This document shows positions 17,948 through 25,132 of a stretch of 64,000 bases of DNA, piece by piece. The stretch is taken from NCBI RefSeq assembly GCF_016025525.2, contig NZ_JACSGR010000004.1, positions 149,736-213,735 on the forward strand, in the 5' to 3' direction. The notes under the pieces were generated by a model. The model was given only the letters and a program-made list of their open reading frames with translations, made no database searches and was not told where the DNA came from. Made by a program: the position numbers and the translations under genes. Numbering within the stretch: position 1 is the first letter of the stretch; each line of letters starts with the position of its first letter. Source of the DNA: Eikenella glucosivorans (GTDB lineage Bacteria > Pseudomonadota > Gammaproteobacteria > Burkholderiales > Neisseriaceae).

Positions 17948-19066
17948 ATGAACCTCCTCATCACCTCCCCCCGCGCCCCCGTGGCACTCGAATGGGCACG
18001 TTTTGCCCGCAGCGGCGGCCACCGTGTCGTGTTTTGCGACAGCCTGCGCTTTCCCGTGGGCGCGTTTGCCGGCTTGGGCGAATACCGCCGCATCCCGCCG
18101 CCGCGCCTGGATTTTGCCGGCTACGCGCAGGCCATGACGGAACTGGTGGCGCAGGCCGACTGCGTCATCCCCACCTGCGAAGACATTTTCTATCTCGCCC
18201 AACTGGATTTGCCCGCCGCCGAACGGGCGAAATGCCGGATGCCCGACAACGAAACCCTGTTCACCCTGCACGACAAATTCCGCTTTTTCGAACGAATGCC
18301 GCAAGACACGGCGGTGCGCTTTCCCGAAACGCGGCGCGTGGCATCGCCGGCCGAAGTGCGGTTCGATGACGATACGCGCAAAACGGTGCTGAAACCCGTG
18401 TATTCCCGCTTCGGGCGTGCGGTGGTGCGCGGTGTGCGCGAAGGCTACCTGAAAAACCTCCGCATCAGCGCGGATTATCCCTGGGTGCAGCAGGAATTTA
18501 TCGCGGGGCAGGGCGTGTGCAACTATGCGGTGTGCGAACGCGGCAAGGTGCTGGCGCACGCCGCCTACCGCCCGCGCTACCTGCTCAACGGCGCGGCATC
18601 CACCTATTTCGAGCCGCTGCACGACCCGCGCTTGGACGAGTTTGTTGCCCGCTTTGCCGCGCAAAACGCCTACCACGGGCAGGCGGCGTTCGACTTTATC
18701 GACGACGGGCGCGACCTGTGGCTCATCGAATGCAACCCCCGCGCCACCAGCGGGCTGCACCTGCTGCGCGGCCGTTTGGCGTTTGATGCGGCGGGCAGCC
18801 TCGTGCCGCAGGAAAATCCCAATCCGCCCCGCCCCCTGCGCGTGGGCGCGAGCCTGCCGCTGCTGTTCGGCTGGCAGGCGTGGAAGCGCGGCAGATGGGC
18901 GGAACTCTGGCAGGATTACCGCCGCGCGGAAGACGTGATTGCCGATTTGCCTGCCCGCGCGCAATGGCTGGCATTGGGCGAAATGCTGTGGCGCAGCGCG
19001 CGATACCGCAAGCCGCTCACCAACGCCAGCACTTTCGATATCGAGTTTGACGGCGATGGAAACTGA
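17948..19066 (+). CDS. ATP-grasp-type carboxylate ligase, substrate unknown
   Basis: The 372-residue soluble protein has ATP-grasp architecture: an N-terminal Rossmann-like start (MNLLITSPRAPVALEWAR), then TVLKPVYSRFGRAV near residue 146 as the ATP-binding lysine strand, and DGRDLWLIECNPRATSG near residue 257 with the metal-binding Glu/Asn pair. Such enzymes join a carboxylate to an amine through an acyl phosphate. An AGGAAAA site precedes the ATG, and the 3' end overlaps the next gene by 11 bases. A DUS inside encodes GYLKN. The product is unknown. Confidence 0.8.
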   Translation: MNLLITSPRAPVALEWARFARSGGHRVVFCDSLRFPVGAFAGLGEYRRIPPPRLDFAGYAQAMTELVAQADCVIPTCEDIFYLAQLDLPAAERAKCRMPDNETLFTLHDKFRFFERMPQDTAVRFPETRRVASPAEVRFDDDTRKTVLKPVYSRFGRAVVRGVREGYLKNLRISADYPWVQQEFIAGQGVCNYAVCERGKVLAHAAYRPRYLLNGAASTYFEPLHDPRLDEFVARFAAQNAYHGQAAFDFIDDGRDLWLIECNPRATSGLHLLRGRLAFDAAGSLVPQENPNPPRPLRVGASLPLLFGWQAWKRGRWAELWQDYRRAEDVIADLPARAQWLALGEMLWRSARYRKPLTNASTFDIEFDGDGN

Positions 19067-20144
19067 TTTGTCCCGCGCCTTTGCCGCGCTGTTTTGCGAT
19101 GTGCCGCTGCCCGCGCTGTTTGCCAACATGAACGCCCGCGCCGAAGAACTGGACACGGGCAGCCTGAACATCCCCTGCACCGTCATCGACCGTGTGCAGC
19201 CCAACTGCTACACCGCCTCGCCGCACGCCGCCATTGTCGATTACGCCAAAGACGAACTGGTGAAACTGCCGCCGCTGCGGCGCATGGCGGCGGCGGGGCT
19301 GCTGGCAGGCTTGGGCGGCATTTTGCGCGCCAACCAAATCGACCGCATGGCCACGCTCAACAATTACTGCCTTTCCACCAACAGCTTCTCGCACGGTTTT
19401 CAGGCAGCCTCTATGGCGGATTTAACCGATGCCGCCGTGCAGAAATGGCCGCAGCACGCCCTGTCTATCCGCTCGCTCAACGTGCGCCAGCACGCGGATT
19501 TGATTGCCCGTTTAGAGCGGCTCGGTTGGCAGATGGTGGTGTCGCGCCAAGTGTATATCATCGACGACTGGCCGCACGCCTTCGCCAAAGCCAACACCAA
19601 GCGCGACCGCAAGCTGCTGCACGACGGGCGTTATGTGTTTGAACGCTTGGGCGTGGGCAGCCCCGATGCGGATTTTCAGGTAGCCTTATATTGCTACAAC
19701 CGGCTGTATCTACACAAATATTCCAAACAGAACGTGCAGTTCACCACCCGCTTCCTGCGCGAAGCCGCCGCACGCGGGATATTGGAGCTTTATCTGCTGC
19801 GCGACGCGGAAACCGGCAAGGGCGCGGGCGTGTCCGGCATCGTGAAGGACAGCGACACCGCCACCGCCCCCATCGTGGGCTACGACGACACCGTGCCGCA
19901 GAGCGAGGGGCTGTACCGCCGCTGTATGGCGCAGTCGATGCAGGCCGCACACGAAGCGGGCCTGACACTGAATTTCAGCTCCGGCGCGCCCGATTTCAAA
20001 AAAGTGCGCGGAGCCGTGCCCGCCATCGAATACATGGCGGTCTATACCCGCCACCTGCCGCCACCGCGCCGCCCGATTTGGGCGCTGCTGCACAAAATCA
20101 GCCATGCGTTCTACAAAAAAACGCTGCTGAAATACGGCCTGTGA
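19056..20144 (+). CDS. GNAT/FemAB-like acyltransferase, substrate unknown
   Basis: The predicted 362-residue protein resembles large GNAT or FemAB-type N-acyltransferases. It has a variable N-terminal half and a C-terminal fold with LYLLRDAETGKGAGVSGIV, then GLYRRCMAQSMQAAHEAG and LNFSSGAPDFKKVRG. I chose the ATG at 19056 because it overlaps the ATP-grasp stop by 11 bases and the earlier in-frame ATG would overlap by more than 120. The tight coupling suggests the two enzymes act in one pathway. It holds one eikDUS (19672) and one Simonsiella-type DUS (19398). Confidence 0.7.
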   Translation: METDLSRAFAALFCDVPLPALFANMNARAEELDTGSLNIPCTVIDRVQPNCYTASPHAAIVDYAKDELVKLPPLRRMAAAGLLAGLGGILRANQIDRMATLNNYCLSTNSFSHGFQAASMADLTDAAVQKWPQHALSIRSLNVRQHADLIARLERLGWQMVVSRQVYIIDDWPHAFAKANTKRDRKLLHDGRYVFERLGVGSPDADFQVALYCYNRLYLHKYSKQNVQFTTRFLREAAARGILELYLLRDAETGKGAGVSGIVKDSDTATAPIVGYDDTVPQSEGLYRRCMAQSMQAAHEAGLTLNFSSGAPDFKKVRGAVPAIEYMAVYTRHLPPPRRPIWALLHKISHAFYKKTLLKYGL

Positions 20145-20225
20145 AACGAAAGGCAGCCTGAAACCTTGTCCCCTCTAAAAAAGACGGCATCGTTTTTCAG
20201 GTAGCCTTCTAATCCCGCAGCAAGG

Positions 20226-20295
20226 GTAGGTTGGGTCAAGACCCAACATTTTCAGACAGTTCAAAGGTTTTGTTGGGTTTTGCAACCCAACCTAC
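20226..20295. repeat. Nested inverted repeat, GTAGGTTGGGT family
   Basis: Outer arms GTAGGTTGGGT (20226-20236) and ACCCAACCTAC (20285-20295) match over 11 bases. Inside are two smaller hairpins, TTGGGTC/GACCCAA and TTGGGTT/AACCCAA. The layout resembles a palindromic miniature repeat. Confidence 0.7.
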
Positions 20296-20324
20296 ACATA
20301 CTGCCTCCAAATCCGCAGCAAGGG

Positions 20325-20392
20325 TAGGTCAGGCATGGATGCCAGACGGTTTCCCAAGCGCAAAAATGTCGGGCATTCATACCCGACCTGCG
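20325..20392. repeat. Inverted repeat, GTAGGTC-GGGCAT family
   Basis: GTAGGTCAGGCATGGATGCC opens the element and GTCGGGCATTCATACCCGAC followed by CTGC closes it. A related short copy occurs at 21036-21064, both followed by GGCAAACTGC. Confidence 0.6.
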
Positions 20393-20696
20393 GCAAACTG
20401 CAATGAAAATACCGCGTGCGTGCGTTCCGCACACACCCTGCCGCCCGAACCGTTTTTCAGGCAGCCCTCCGAAAGGCAGCCTAAAACCCTCCCCAAACCC
20501 AAGCAGGTGCAGCCCGCATCGGCAGGGTGTGTGCCGCAAGGCACGCACGCGGTTTCCCGTTTTCAGGCTGCCTTCTTGCCGAAAAACCGCAAACCCGTTT
20601 GGCTTTGCGGAAACATGGGGCAGCCTGAAATCTGATTCCCTCCCACGGGAGGGCAAAACGGAAGCGGCGTGGAATACCCCAAAAAAAGGAATGCGT

Positions 20697-20963
20697 ATGA
20701 CAGACACCAACCGAGAAACCGGCCAGGCAATCAGGCAATTGGCCGAAGCAGTATTGAACGGCAGCATATCCAGAGAGGCCGCTTCCCGAAGCGCGTCCGC
20801 CCTGCTTGGGCGGATAGAGTCCGCCAACGCGGAAACCGACCCCGCCGTTTTCTCCTTCCTGCAATATATCGAAGGCTGGGATACGCCCGATTTCGAGCGG
20901 GAATATCTGTTTTGCCTTGGCGATTTTGAAATCGAATTCGATAAGGTGAAACACAGGCTGTAA
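20697..20963 (+). CDS. Small acidic protein, unknown function
   Basis: The product is 88 residues, soluble and acidic. It begins MTDTNRETGQAIRQLAEAV and has a two-helix segment, then a C-terminal half rich in Asp, Glu and aromatic residues. The ATG at 20697 has AAGGA six bases upstream; the ATG at 20691 is also in frame but too close to that site. The size and acidity would fit a small immunity- or regulator-like protein, but no motif proves it. It sits inside the repeat island. Confidence 0.55.
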   Translation: MTDTNRETGQAIRQLAEAVLNGSISREAASRSASALLGRIESANAETDPAVFSFLQYIEGWDTPDFEREYLFCLGDFEIEFDKVKHRL

Positions 20964-21035
20964 GGCGGCAGGACGCAATGGGGCAGCCTGAAAAATACGG
21001 TATCGTTTTTCAGGTAGCCTCCAAGCCTGCAGACG

Positions 21036-21064
21036 GGTAGGCCGGGCATCCATGCCCGACCTGC
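21036..21064. repeat. Short GTAGG-CGGGCAT inverted repeat
   Basis: GGGCATCCATGCCC forms the core hairpin, with GTAGGCC upstream and CGACCTGC downstream. It matches the ends of the element near 20325-20392. Confidence 0.6.
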
Positions 21065-21180
21065 GGCAAACTGCCCGAATATACACAAACCGCAATCAGG
21101 CTACCTGAAAACCAGAAACGCCGTTTTAACCCCGCCGAAACTCCGTTTTCAAGCAGCTTTTAATACAACAGGAACACCAC

Positions 21181-22179
21181 ATGAACATCCCAAAAATGAA
21201 ACGCGCCTGGTATCCGCTGATGCCCTCCGCCAAACTCAAAAACAAACCCCTTGCCCGCAAGCTGCTGGGGCAGCCGCTGGTGCTGGCGCGGCTTGGCGGG
21301 CAGGCCGTGTGTTTCGACGACTGCTGCCCGCACCGCCATGTGCCGCTGAGCGCGGGCAAAATCGTGTCGGGGCGGCTGCAATGCGGCTACCACGGCTGGC
21401 AGTTCGACGCATCGGGCAAAGTGTGCGCCGTGCCGGGCGGCATGTGCGCCTGCGAAGCCGCCGCCGTGCCCGCCCATGCCTGCCGCGAACACGGCGGCTG
21501 GGTGTGGGTGTGCCTTGCGCCCGACGTGCCGTTTGCGCCCCCTGCCGATTTCGACGCGCCGCCCGGCTTTGAAACCGTAAACGCCGCCAAACAGATGGAA
21601 GGCGACTTCATCCACGCCATCGAAAACTTCCTCGACCCCACCCACACGCCCTATGTCCACCGCGGCCTGCTGCGCGGCGCGGGGCGGCAGAGCATGGCCG
21701 TGAGCCAAAGCCACCACGCGCACGGCTTCTCCACCCGCTATCGGCTCGGCGAGCGGCAAAACGGCCTCATCAACAGGCTGTTCGACAAGGGCATCACCAT
21801 AAACGACGCCGCCTTCACCTTTCCCGGCCTCGCCCGCATCGACTACCTCACGCCAAACAGCCACGAATACCGCATCTCCGCCTTCTTTATCCCGCAAGAT
21901 AAAGGCCAAATCGGCCTGAGCGTACGCGTGCACTTTCCCAAAAGCCGCCTGCCGCTCGCCGTGAAAACCCTGCTGTTCCGCCCCTTTATCGAATGCCTGC
22001 TGGTGCAGGATGCCGCCGTCATCCAACGGCAATACCGGCACCACAGCCGCTATTTCGCCAGCCGCCCCTATTGCAGCACGCCCAACGATTTGGTCATCGA
22101 CCACCTGCTGCACCTCTTGCTGGAAAACGCGCCCGAGGGCGTGGACAAATCGGGCGAGATGGTGCTGTATGGCGAATAA
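21181..22179 (+). CDS. Rieske non-heme iron oxygenase, alpha-subunit type
   Basis: The 332-residue protein has an N-terminal Rieske [2Fe-2S] domain with Cys49, His51, Cys68 and His71 (CPHRH and CGYHGW). A C-terminal catalytic domain carries the mononuclear iron motif ENFLDPTHTPYVH near residues 150-162, where Asp, His and His are the expected ligands. Such enzymes use O2 and an electron donor to hydroxylate, demethylate or cyclise their substrates. No reductase gene is nearby, so an external donor is needed. It follows the ATP-grasp and acyltransferase genes. Confidence 0.88.
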   Translation: MNIPKMKRAWYPLMPSAKLKNKPLARKLLGQPLVLARLGGQAVCFDDCCPHRHVPLSAGKIVSGRLQCGYHGWQFDASGKVCAVPGGMCACEAAAVPAHACREHGGWVWVCLAPDVPFAPPADFDAPPGFETVNAAKQMEGDFIHAIENFLDPTHTPYVHRGLLRGAGRQSMAVSQSHHAHGFSTRYRLGERQNGLINRLFDKGITINDAAFTFPGLARIDYLTPNSHEYRISAFFIPQDKGQIGLSVRVHFPKSRLPLAVKTLLFRPFIECLLVQDAAVIQRQYRHHSRYFASRPYCSTPNDLVIDHLLHLLLENAPEGVDKSGEMVLYGE

Positions 22180-22203
22180 CCCGCCCGACGGGCAAACCGC
22201 TTC

Positions 22204-22244
22204 AGGCTACCTGAAAAATATCGGAATGCTTTTTCAGGTAGCCT
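22204..22244. terminator. DUS inverted pair after the Rieske gene
   Basis: AGGCTACCTGAAAA and TTTTCAGGTAGCCT form 14-base arms with a 13-base loop. Confidence 0.6.
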
Positions 22245-22275
22245 CAAGCAAACACAATAGAAAGCGATCCTACCC

Positions 22276-22920
22276 ATGAAACCCTACCGCGTATTGATTT
22301 TCGACTGGGACGGCACGCTGGCCGACTCCACCGCCCAAATCGTGAGCCGCGTACAAACCTCCTTCAGCGAATTTGGCCGCACGCCGCCAAGCGAAACCGC
22401 CATCCGCGACATCATCGGCCTTGGCCTGCACGACGCCCTGCGCCGCCTCTGCCCCGATTTAAACGATAGGCAAATCACCGAAATCGGCCGGATGTACCAA
22501 ACCGACCGCTTCCACCACAGCCAGCCCGACACCCTGTTCGAGCGTGCCCACGATATTTTGCGTCAGCTGCAACAGCACTACTGGCTCGCCGTCGCCACCG
22601 GCAGAGGCCGGCGCAAGCTCGACGCCGGGCTGGCAGACACCGGCACCCGCCCCCTCTTCCTCGCCACCCGCACCGCCGACGAATGCGCCTCCAAGCCCCA
22701 GCCCGAAATGGTGCTCTCCATTTGCAACGAGCTCGGCGTGCACCCCCGCGAAGCCCTCGTTATCGGCGACACCACCCACGATTTGCAGATGGCGGCCAAC
22801 GCCCGCAGCCCCGCCGTATCCGTTACCACCGGCGCCCACACCCCCGAGCAGCTGCAAACCGTGCCGCACCTGGCCATGTTTAACGGCCTCCCCGATTTGG
22901 CCGCTTGGCTGGCAGAATAG
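22276..22920 (+). CDS. HAD-superfamily phosphatase (phosphoglycolate phosphatase-like)
   Basis: The 214-residue protein is a class I HAD hydrolase. Motif I is FDWDGTLADS with nucleophile Asp10 and acid/base Asp12. Motif II is VATGRGR near residue 109, motif III Lys lies in ASKPQPEM near residue 139, and motif IV is VIGDTTHDLQMA near residue 162. The cap is the small helical type seen in Gph-like enzymes. The physiological substrate cannot be read from sequence. Confidence 0.88.
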   Translation: MKPYRVLIFDWDGTLADSTAQIVSRVQTSFSEFGRTPPSETAIRDIIGLGLHDALRRLCPDLNDRQITEIGRMYQTDRFHHSQPDTLFERAHDILRQLQQHYWLAVATGRGRRKLDAGLADTGTRPLFLATRTADECASKPQPEMVLSICNELGVHPREALVIGDTTHDLQMAANARSPAVSVTTGAHTPEQLQTVPHLAMFNGLPDLAAWLAE

Positions 22921-23014
22921 GGTGGCCTGAAAACGCCGTTTCTGCCAAGTGGAAACGAAGTGGCCGGTAAAAGCAGAATGGCGGAACAGCGGCACTGGGA
23001 AAAAATAAGGGACT

Positions 23015-23058
23015 TTTTCAGGTAGCCTTCAAGCGGTAAGCCAAAGGCTACCTGAAAA
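23015..23058. terminator. DUS inverted pair between HAD gene and next gene
   Basis: TTTTCAGGTAGCCT at 23015-23028 faces AGGCTACCTGAAAA at 23045-23058. Confidence 0.6.
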
Positions 23059-23136
23059 ATAAAGGCGCAACGCCGCCAAACCCAAGCCCGCCAAGAACCC
23101 CACCAATACCACCAAACACCCCAAGGAGACCAAACC

Positions 23137-24012
23137 ATGTTGTTCACACCCAGCGATTTAGGCAAACTGATCGTGTGGGGCGGGCTGCTGGGCATCGCCC
23201 TGCTCACCCTCCTCGCCATGCGCGGCGTGCTCAAGAAAACGCCCCGCAAAAACCGCTTTTGGGCAGGGCTGCTGGTGTTGATTGCCGTGCCCTATTCGTG
23301 CATTTCGCCCCTGGTGCGCGACCATCAAAGGGCGCAACAGAAAGCCGCAGCGGAAGAAGCCGAATGGCAAAAACGCTACGAACCCGCCAAAGAGCGCTTC
23401 GACCAACTGTGCCAAAACGCCGGCGAGAAGATCTACCGCACCGCCGAGAATGTGGACGGCATCCTGCTGCTGAAAGTGCGAGGGGATGACGAGAAATACC
23501 AAGACAGCTTCTACAACCCGCGGAAGGATCAGATGTGGGAGGATGCGGCAATAGAAAGCGAATCAAAGCGGGAAGAATATGTTGCCAGTTTTTTGCCATA
23601 TTATTCTTCTGTTCACTATGACAATGTTGATGTTTTACAGAAAGACGGCTCGATTATTCGTTACAGCGGTAATTGGTCCAGATATGCTAAACCGTTTGAT
23701 CAAGAAACCAATCCTCGATATCCGGCTCGCTATGCAGTTACCTATGAGAACGATGTTTCTTGGGAAAACCGCAAGCATTGGATAGCGGGAACAACGATTA
23801 AGATAATTGATACAAAAACGAACGAATTAATGGCTGAAAAAACGATGTATGTTTTTGTGCCAGCGCTAGGTTATTCTAAACTTGAGCAAAATCCGAACCC
23901 TTGGGGTAGAGGTGAGCGATGTCCTAGAGAGAGTGAGTTTAAACAACAAACTATTAATTTTGTAAAAAAAGTTTTGATTTCACCATCATTCAAACCGGAA
24001 GCCCGGCAATGA
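23137..24012 (+). CDS. Membrane-anchored protein, unknown function
   Basis: The 291-residue product has two N-terminal membrane segments (about residues 10-29 and 40-58), a charged coiled-coil-like stretch rich in Ala, Glu and Lys, and a larger soluble domain. I do not recognise the family. The first 400 bases are GC-rich like the genome, but from about 23540 the gene becomes strongly AT-rich with different codon use. It reads as a mosaic of native and acquired sequence. An AAGGAGA site precedes the ATG. Confidence 0.65.
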   Translation: MLFTPSDLGKLIVWGGLLGIALLTLLAMRGVLKKTPRKNRFWAGLLVLIAVPYSCISPLVRDHQRAQQKAAAEEAEWQKRYEPAKERFDQLCQNAGEKIYRTAENVDGILLLKVRGDDEKYQDSFYNPRKDQMWEDAAIESESKREEYVASFLPYYSSVHYDNVDVLQKDGSIIRYSGNWSRYAKPFDQETNPRYPARYAVTYENDVSWENRKHWIAGTTIKIIDTKTNELMAEKTMYVFVPALGYSKLEQNPNPWGRGERCPRESEFKQQTINFVKKVLISPSFKPEARQ

Positions 24013-24029
24013 GGCAGCAACCGTTCAAA

Positions 24030-24069
24030 AGGCTACCTGAAAAATGGAAAATCGTTTTTCAGGTAGCCT
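24030..24069. terminator. DUS inverted pair
   Basis: AGGCTACCTGAAAA and TTTTCAGGTAGCCT are separated by 12 bases, just after the preceding stop. Confidence 0.6.
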
Positions 24070-24281
24070 TTCCCTTCAATCCAAACAAAAGCAGCAGTCC
24101 TTGCTGGGGCGCGTGCCGCGCGGGGGCGGGCTCGGGTTCCGCCGGAAAGCGCGTATTTGTGCGGTCCATGCTGGCGGCAGGGCGGCGCACATTGCCGAGC
24201 GGGGGTGGGAACAGTAGAATCCCGCGTTTTCCGGCCGGCTGTTCGGCTTGGGCAGTTTGAAATCACAGAAAGGATGGGCAA

Positions 24282-24863
24282 ATGAATAAGATGGCTTGTT
24301 TGGCAATCGGTATGGCGTGCGGCCTGCTGCTGGGGGCTTGCGGCGGGCAGGCGGCGGTTTCGGCTTCTGCGCCGGCGGTTGCCGCTTCTGCCGTTTCCGC
24401 TCCGGCGGCTTCGGCCGAGGCGCAGGCGGCTTACCCGGGCGGCTTTTTGCTGGATATCGCGGGCAGCGGAATGAGGGTGGGCGTGCCTGCGCATTTTGAA
24501 TTTGAAAACCGGATGACGGAGGCGGGCGCCTTCCTGCCGGGTGTGCCGGCGGCAAGCATCGGCCTGTTGCAATACGACCGCCGCGCGGGGCTGCTGCTGT
24601 ATGCGGTGAACGCCGCGCAGGCGCAGTCGGATGGGCAAGCTTTGGCGGCGGCGGGCCGGAATGAGGAGGGCGGAAGGCTGGAAGGGCGCTGTATGCGGCC
24701 GGATGTGGAGGCGATCCGCCGCAGTTTGCAGGTGTGCAACACGGATAATGTGTGCACGGGTGGCGAGCATTTCCGCCCGGATGGGGATTATTGGGTATGC
24801 GCGGCCGGGGGCGATGCGGCGGCGCGGGAAGGGCTGCTGGGCGGGCTGTCTTTCCGCGATTAG
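24282..24863 (+). CDS. Putative lipoprotein with Ala/Ser-rich linker
   Basis: The 193-residue product carries a lipoprotein signal with lipobox LLGAC (Cys20), then an Ala/Ser/Val-Pro-rich linker of about 25 residues, then a globular domain with several cysteines. The linker style matches other exported lipoproteins in this window, including the azurin. I do not recognise the globular domain. An AAAGGATGG site precedes the ATG. Confidence 0.65.
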   Translation: MNKMACLAIGMACGLLLGACGGQAAVSASAPAVAASAVSAPAASAEAQAAYPGGFLLDIAGSGMRVGVPAHFEFENRMTEAGAFLPGVPAASIGLLQYDRRAGLLLYAVNAAQAQSDGQALAAAGRNEEGGRLEGRCMRPDVEAIRRSLQVCNTDNVCTGGEHFRPDGDYWVCAAGGDAAAREGLLGGLSFRD

Positions 24864-24901
24864 GCTGGCGGCGGGCGGTGGCGGAAGTCGGCTTAATCCG
24901 C

Positions 24902-24907
24902 TATACT
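24902..24907 (+). promoter_or_regulatory. Possible -10 box for tRNA-Gly
   Basis: TATACT lies 17 bases before the tRNA. No good -35 is seen at the usual spacing. Confidence 0.35.
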
Positions 24908-24924
24908 GCGCGCACTCCTGTTTG

Positions 24925-24998
24925 GCGGGTATCGTCTAATGGTAAGGCACCGGCTTCCCAAGCCGACTATGCGGGTTCGATTCCCGTTACCCGCTCCA
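24925..24998 (+). tRNA. tRNA-Gly (anticodon CCC)
   Basis: The 74 bases fold as a standard cloverleaf: acceptor GCGGGTA pairs with TACCCGC, the T arm has GGGTTCGATTCCC, and the anticodon loop TTCCCAA gives CCC at the centre. CCA is encoded at the 3' end. The outermost anticodon-stem pair is a C-A mismatch. The gene is alone, not in a tRNA cluster. Confidence 0.95.
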
Positions 24999-25002
24999 CT
25001 TT

Positions 25003-25030
25003 TCCCACGCTGTTTCGGTGTGGGATTTTT
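25003..25030 (+). terminator. Terminator after tRNA-Gly
   Basis: CCCAC and GTGGG arms around an 11-base loop are followed by ATTTTTG, directly after the tRNA. Confidence 0.6.
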
Positions 25031-25075
25031 GTTTGGATGCCGGGACGGGCGGCTGCGGCGCCAATGGCTGTGCCG

Positions 25076-25105
25076 AGCATATCCCGCGCGGCGATATGCT
25101 AAAAT
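25076..25105 (+). promoter_or_regulatory. prfC promoter region with inverted repeat
   Basis: AGCATATC (25076-25083) and GATATGCT (25093-25100) are perfect 8-base inverted arms next to a TAAAAT at 25100-25105 that may be a -10 box, about 28 bases before prfC. The overlap would fit an operator, but no regulator can be named. Confidence 0.4.
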
Positions 25106-25132
25106 GCGCCGTTTTCAATTCGGGTTCATGCC

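Larger units (their letters stand above)
20145..20690. other. Intergenic island with foreign-type DUS and inverted repeats
   Basis: This 540-base gap has no credible gene. It contains several AGGCAGCCTGAA-type or GGCTGCCTGAA-type uptake sequences and two nested inverted repeats starting GTAGGTTGGGT and GTAGGTCAGGC. A possible 134-codon frame on the plus strand simply translates the repeats. Confidence 0.7.

Noticed and set aside
20231..20635. 134-codon frame between the acyltransferase and the small gene
   Set aside because: It translates the inverted repeats and DUS variants; no ribosome site or protein-like pattern is seen.
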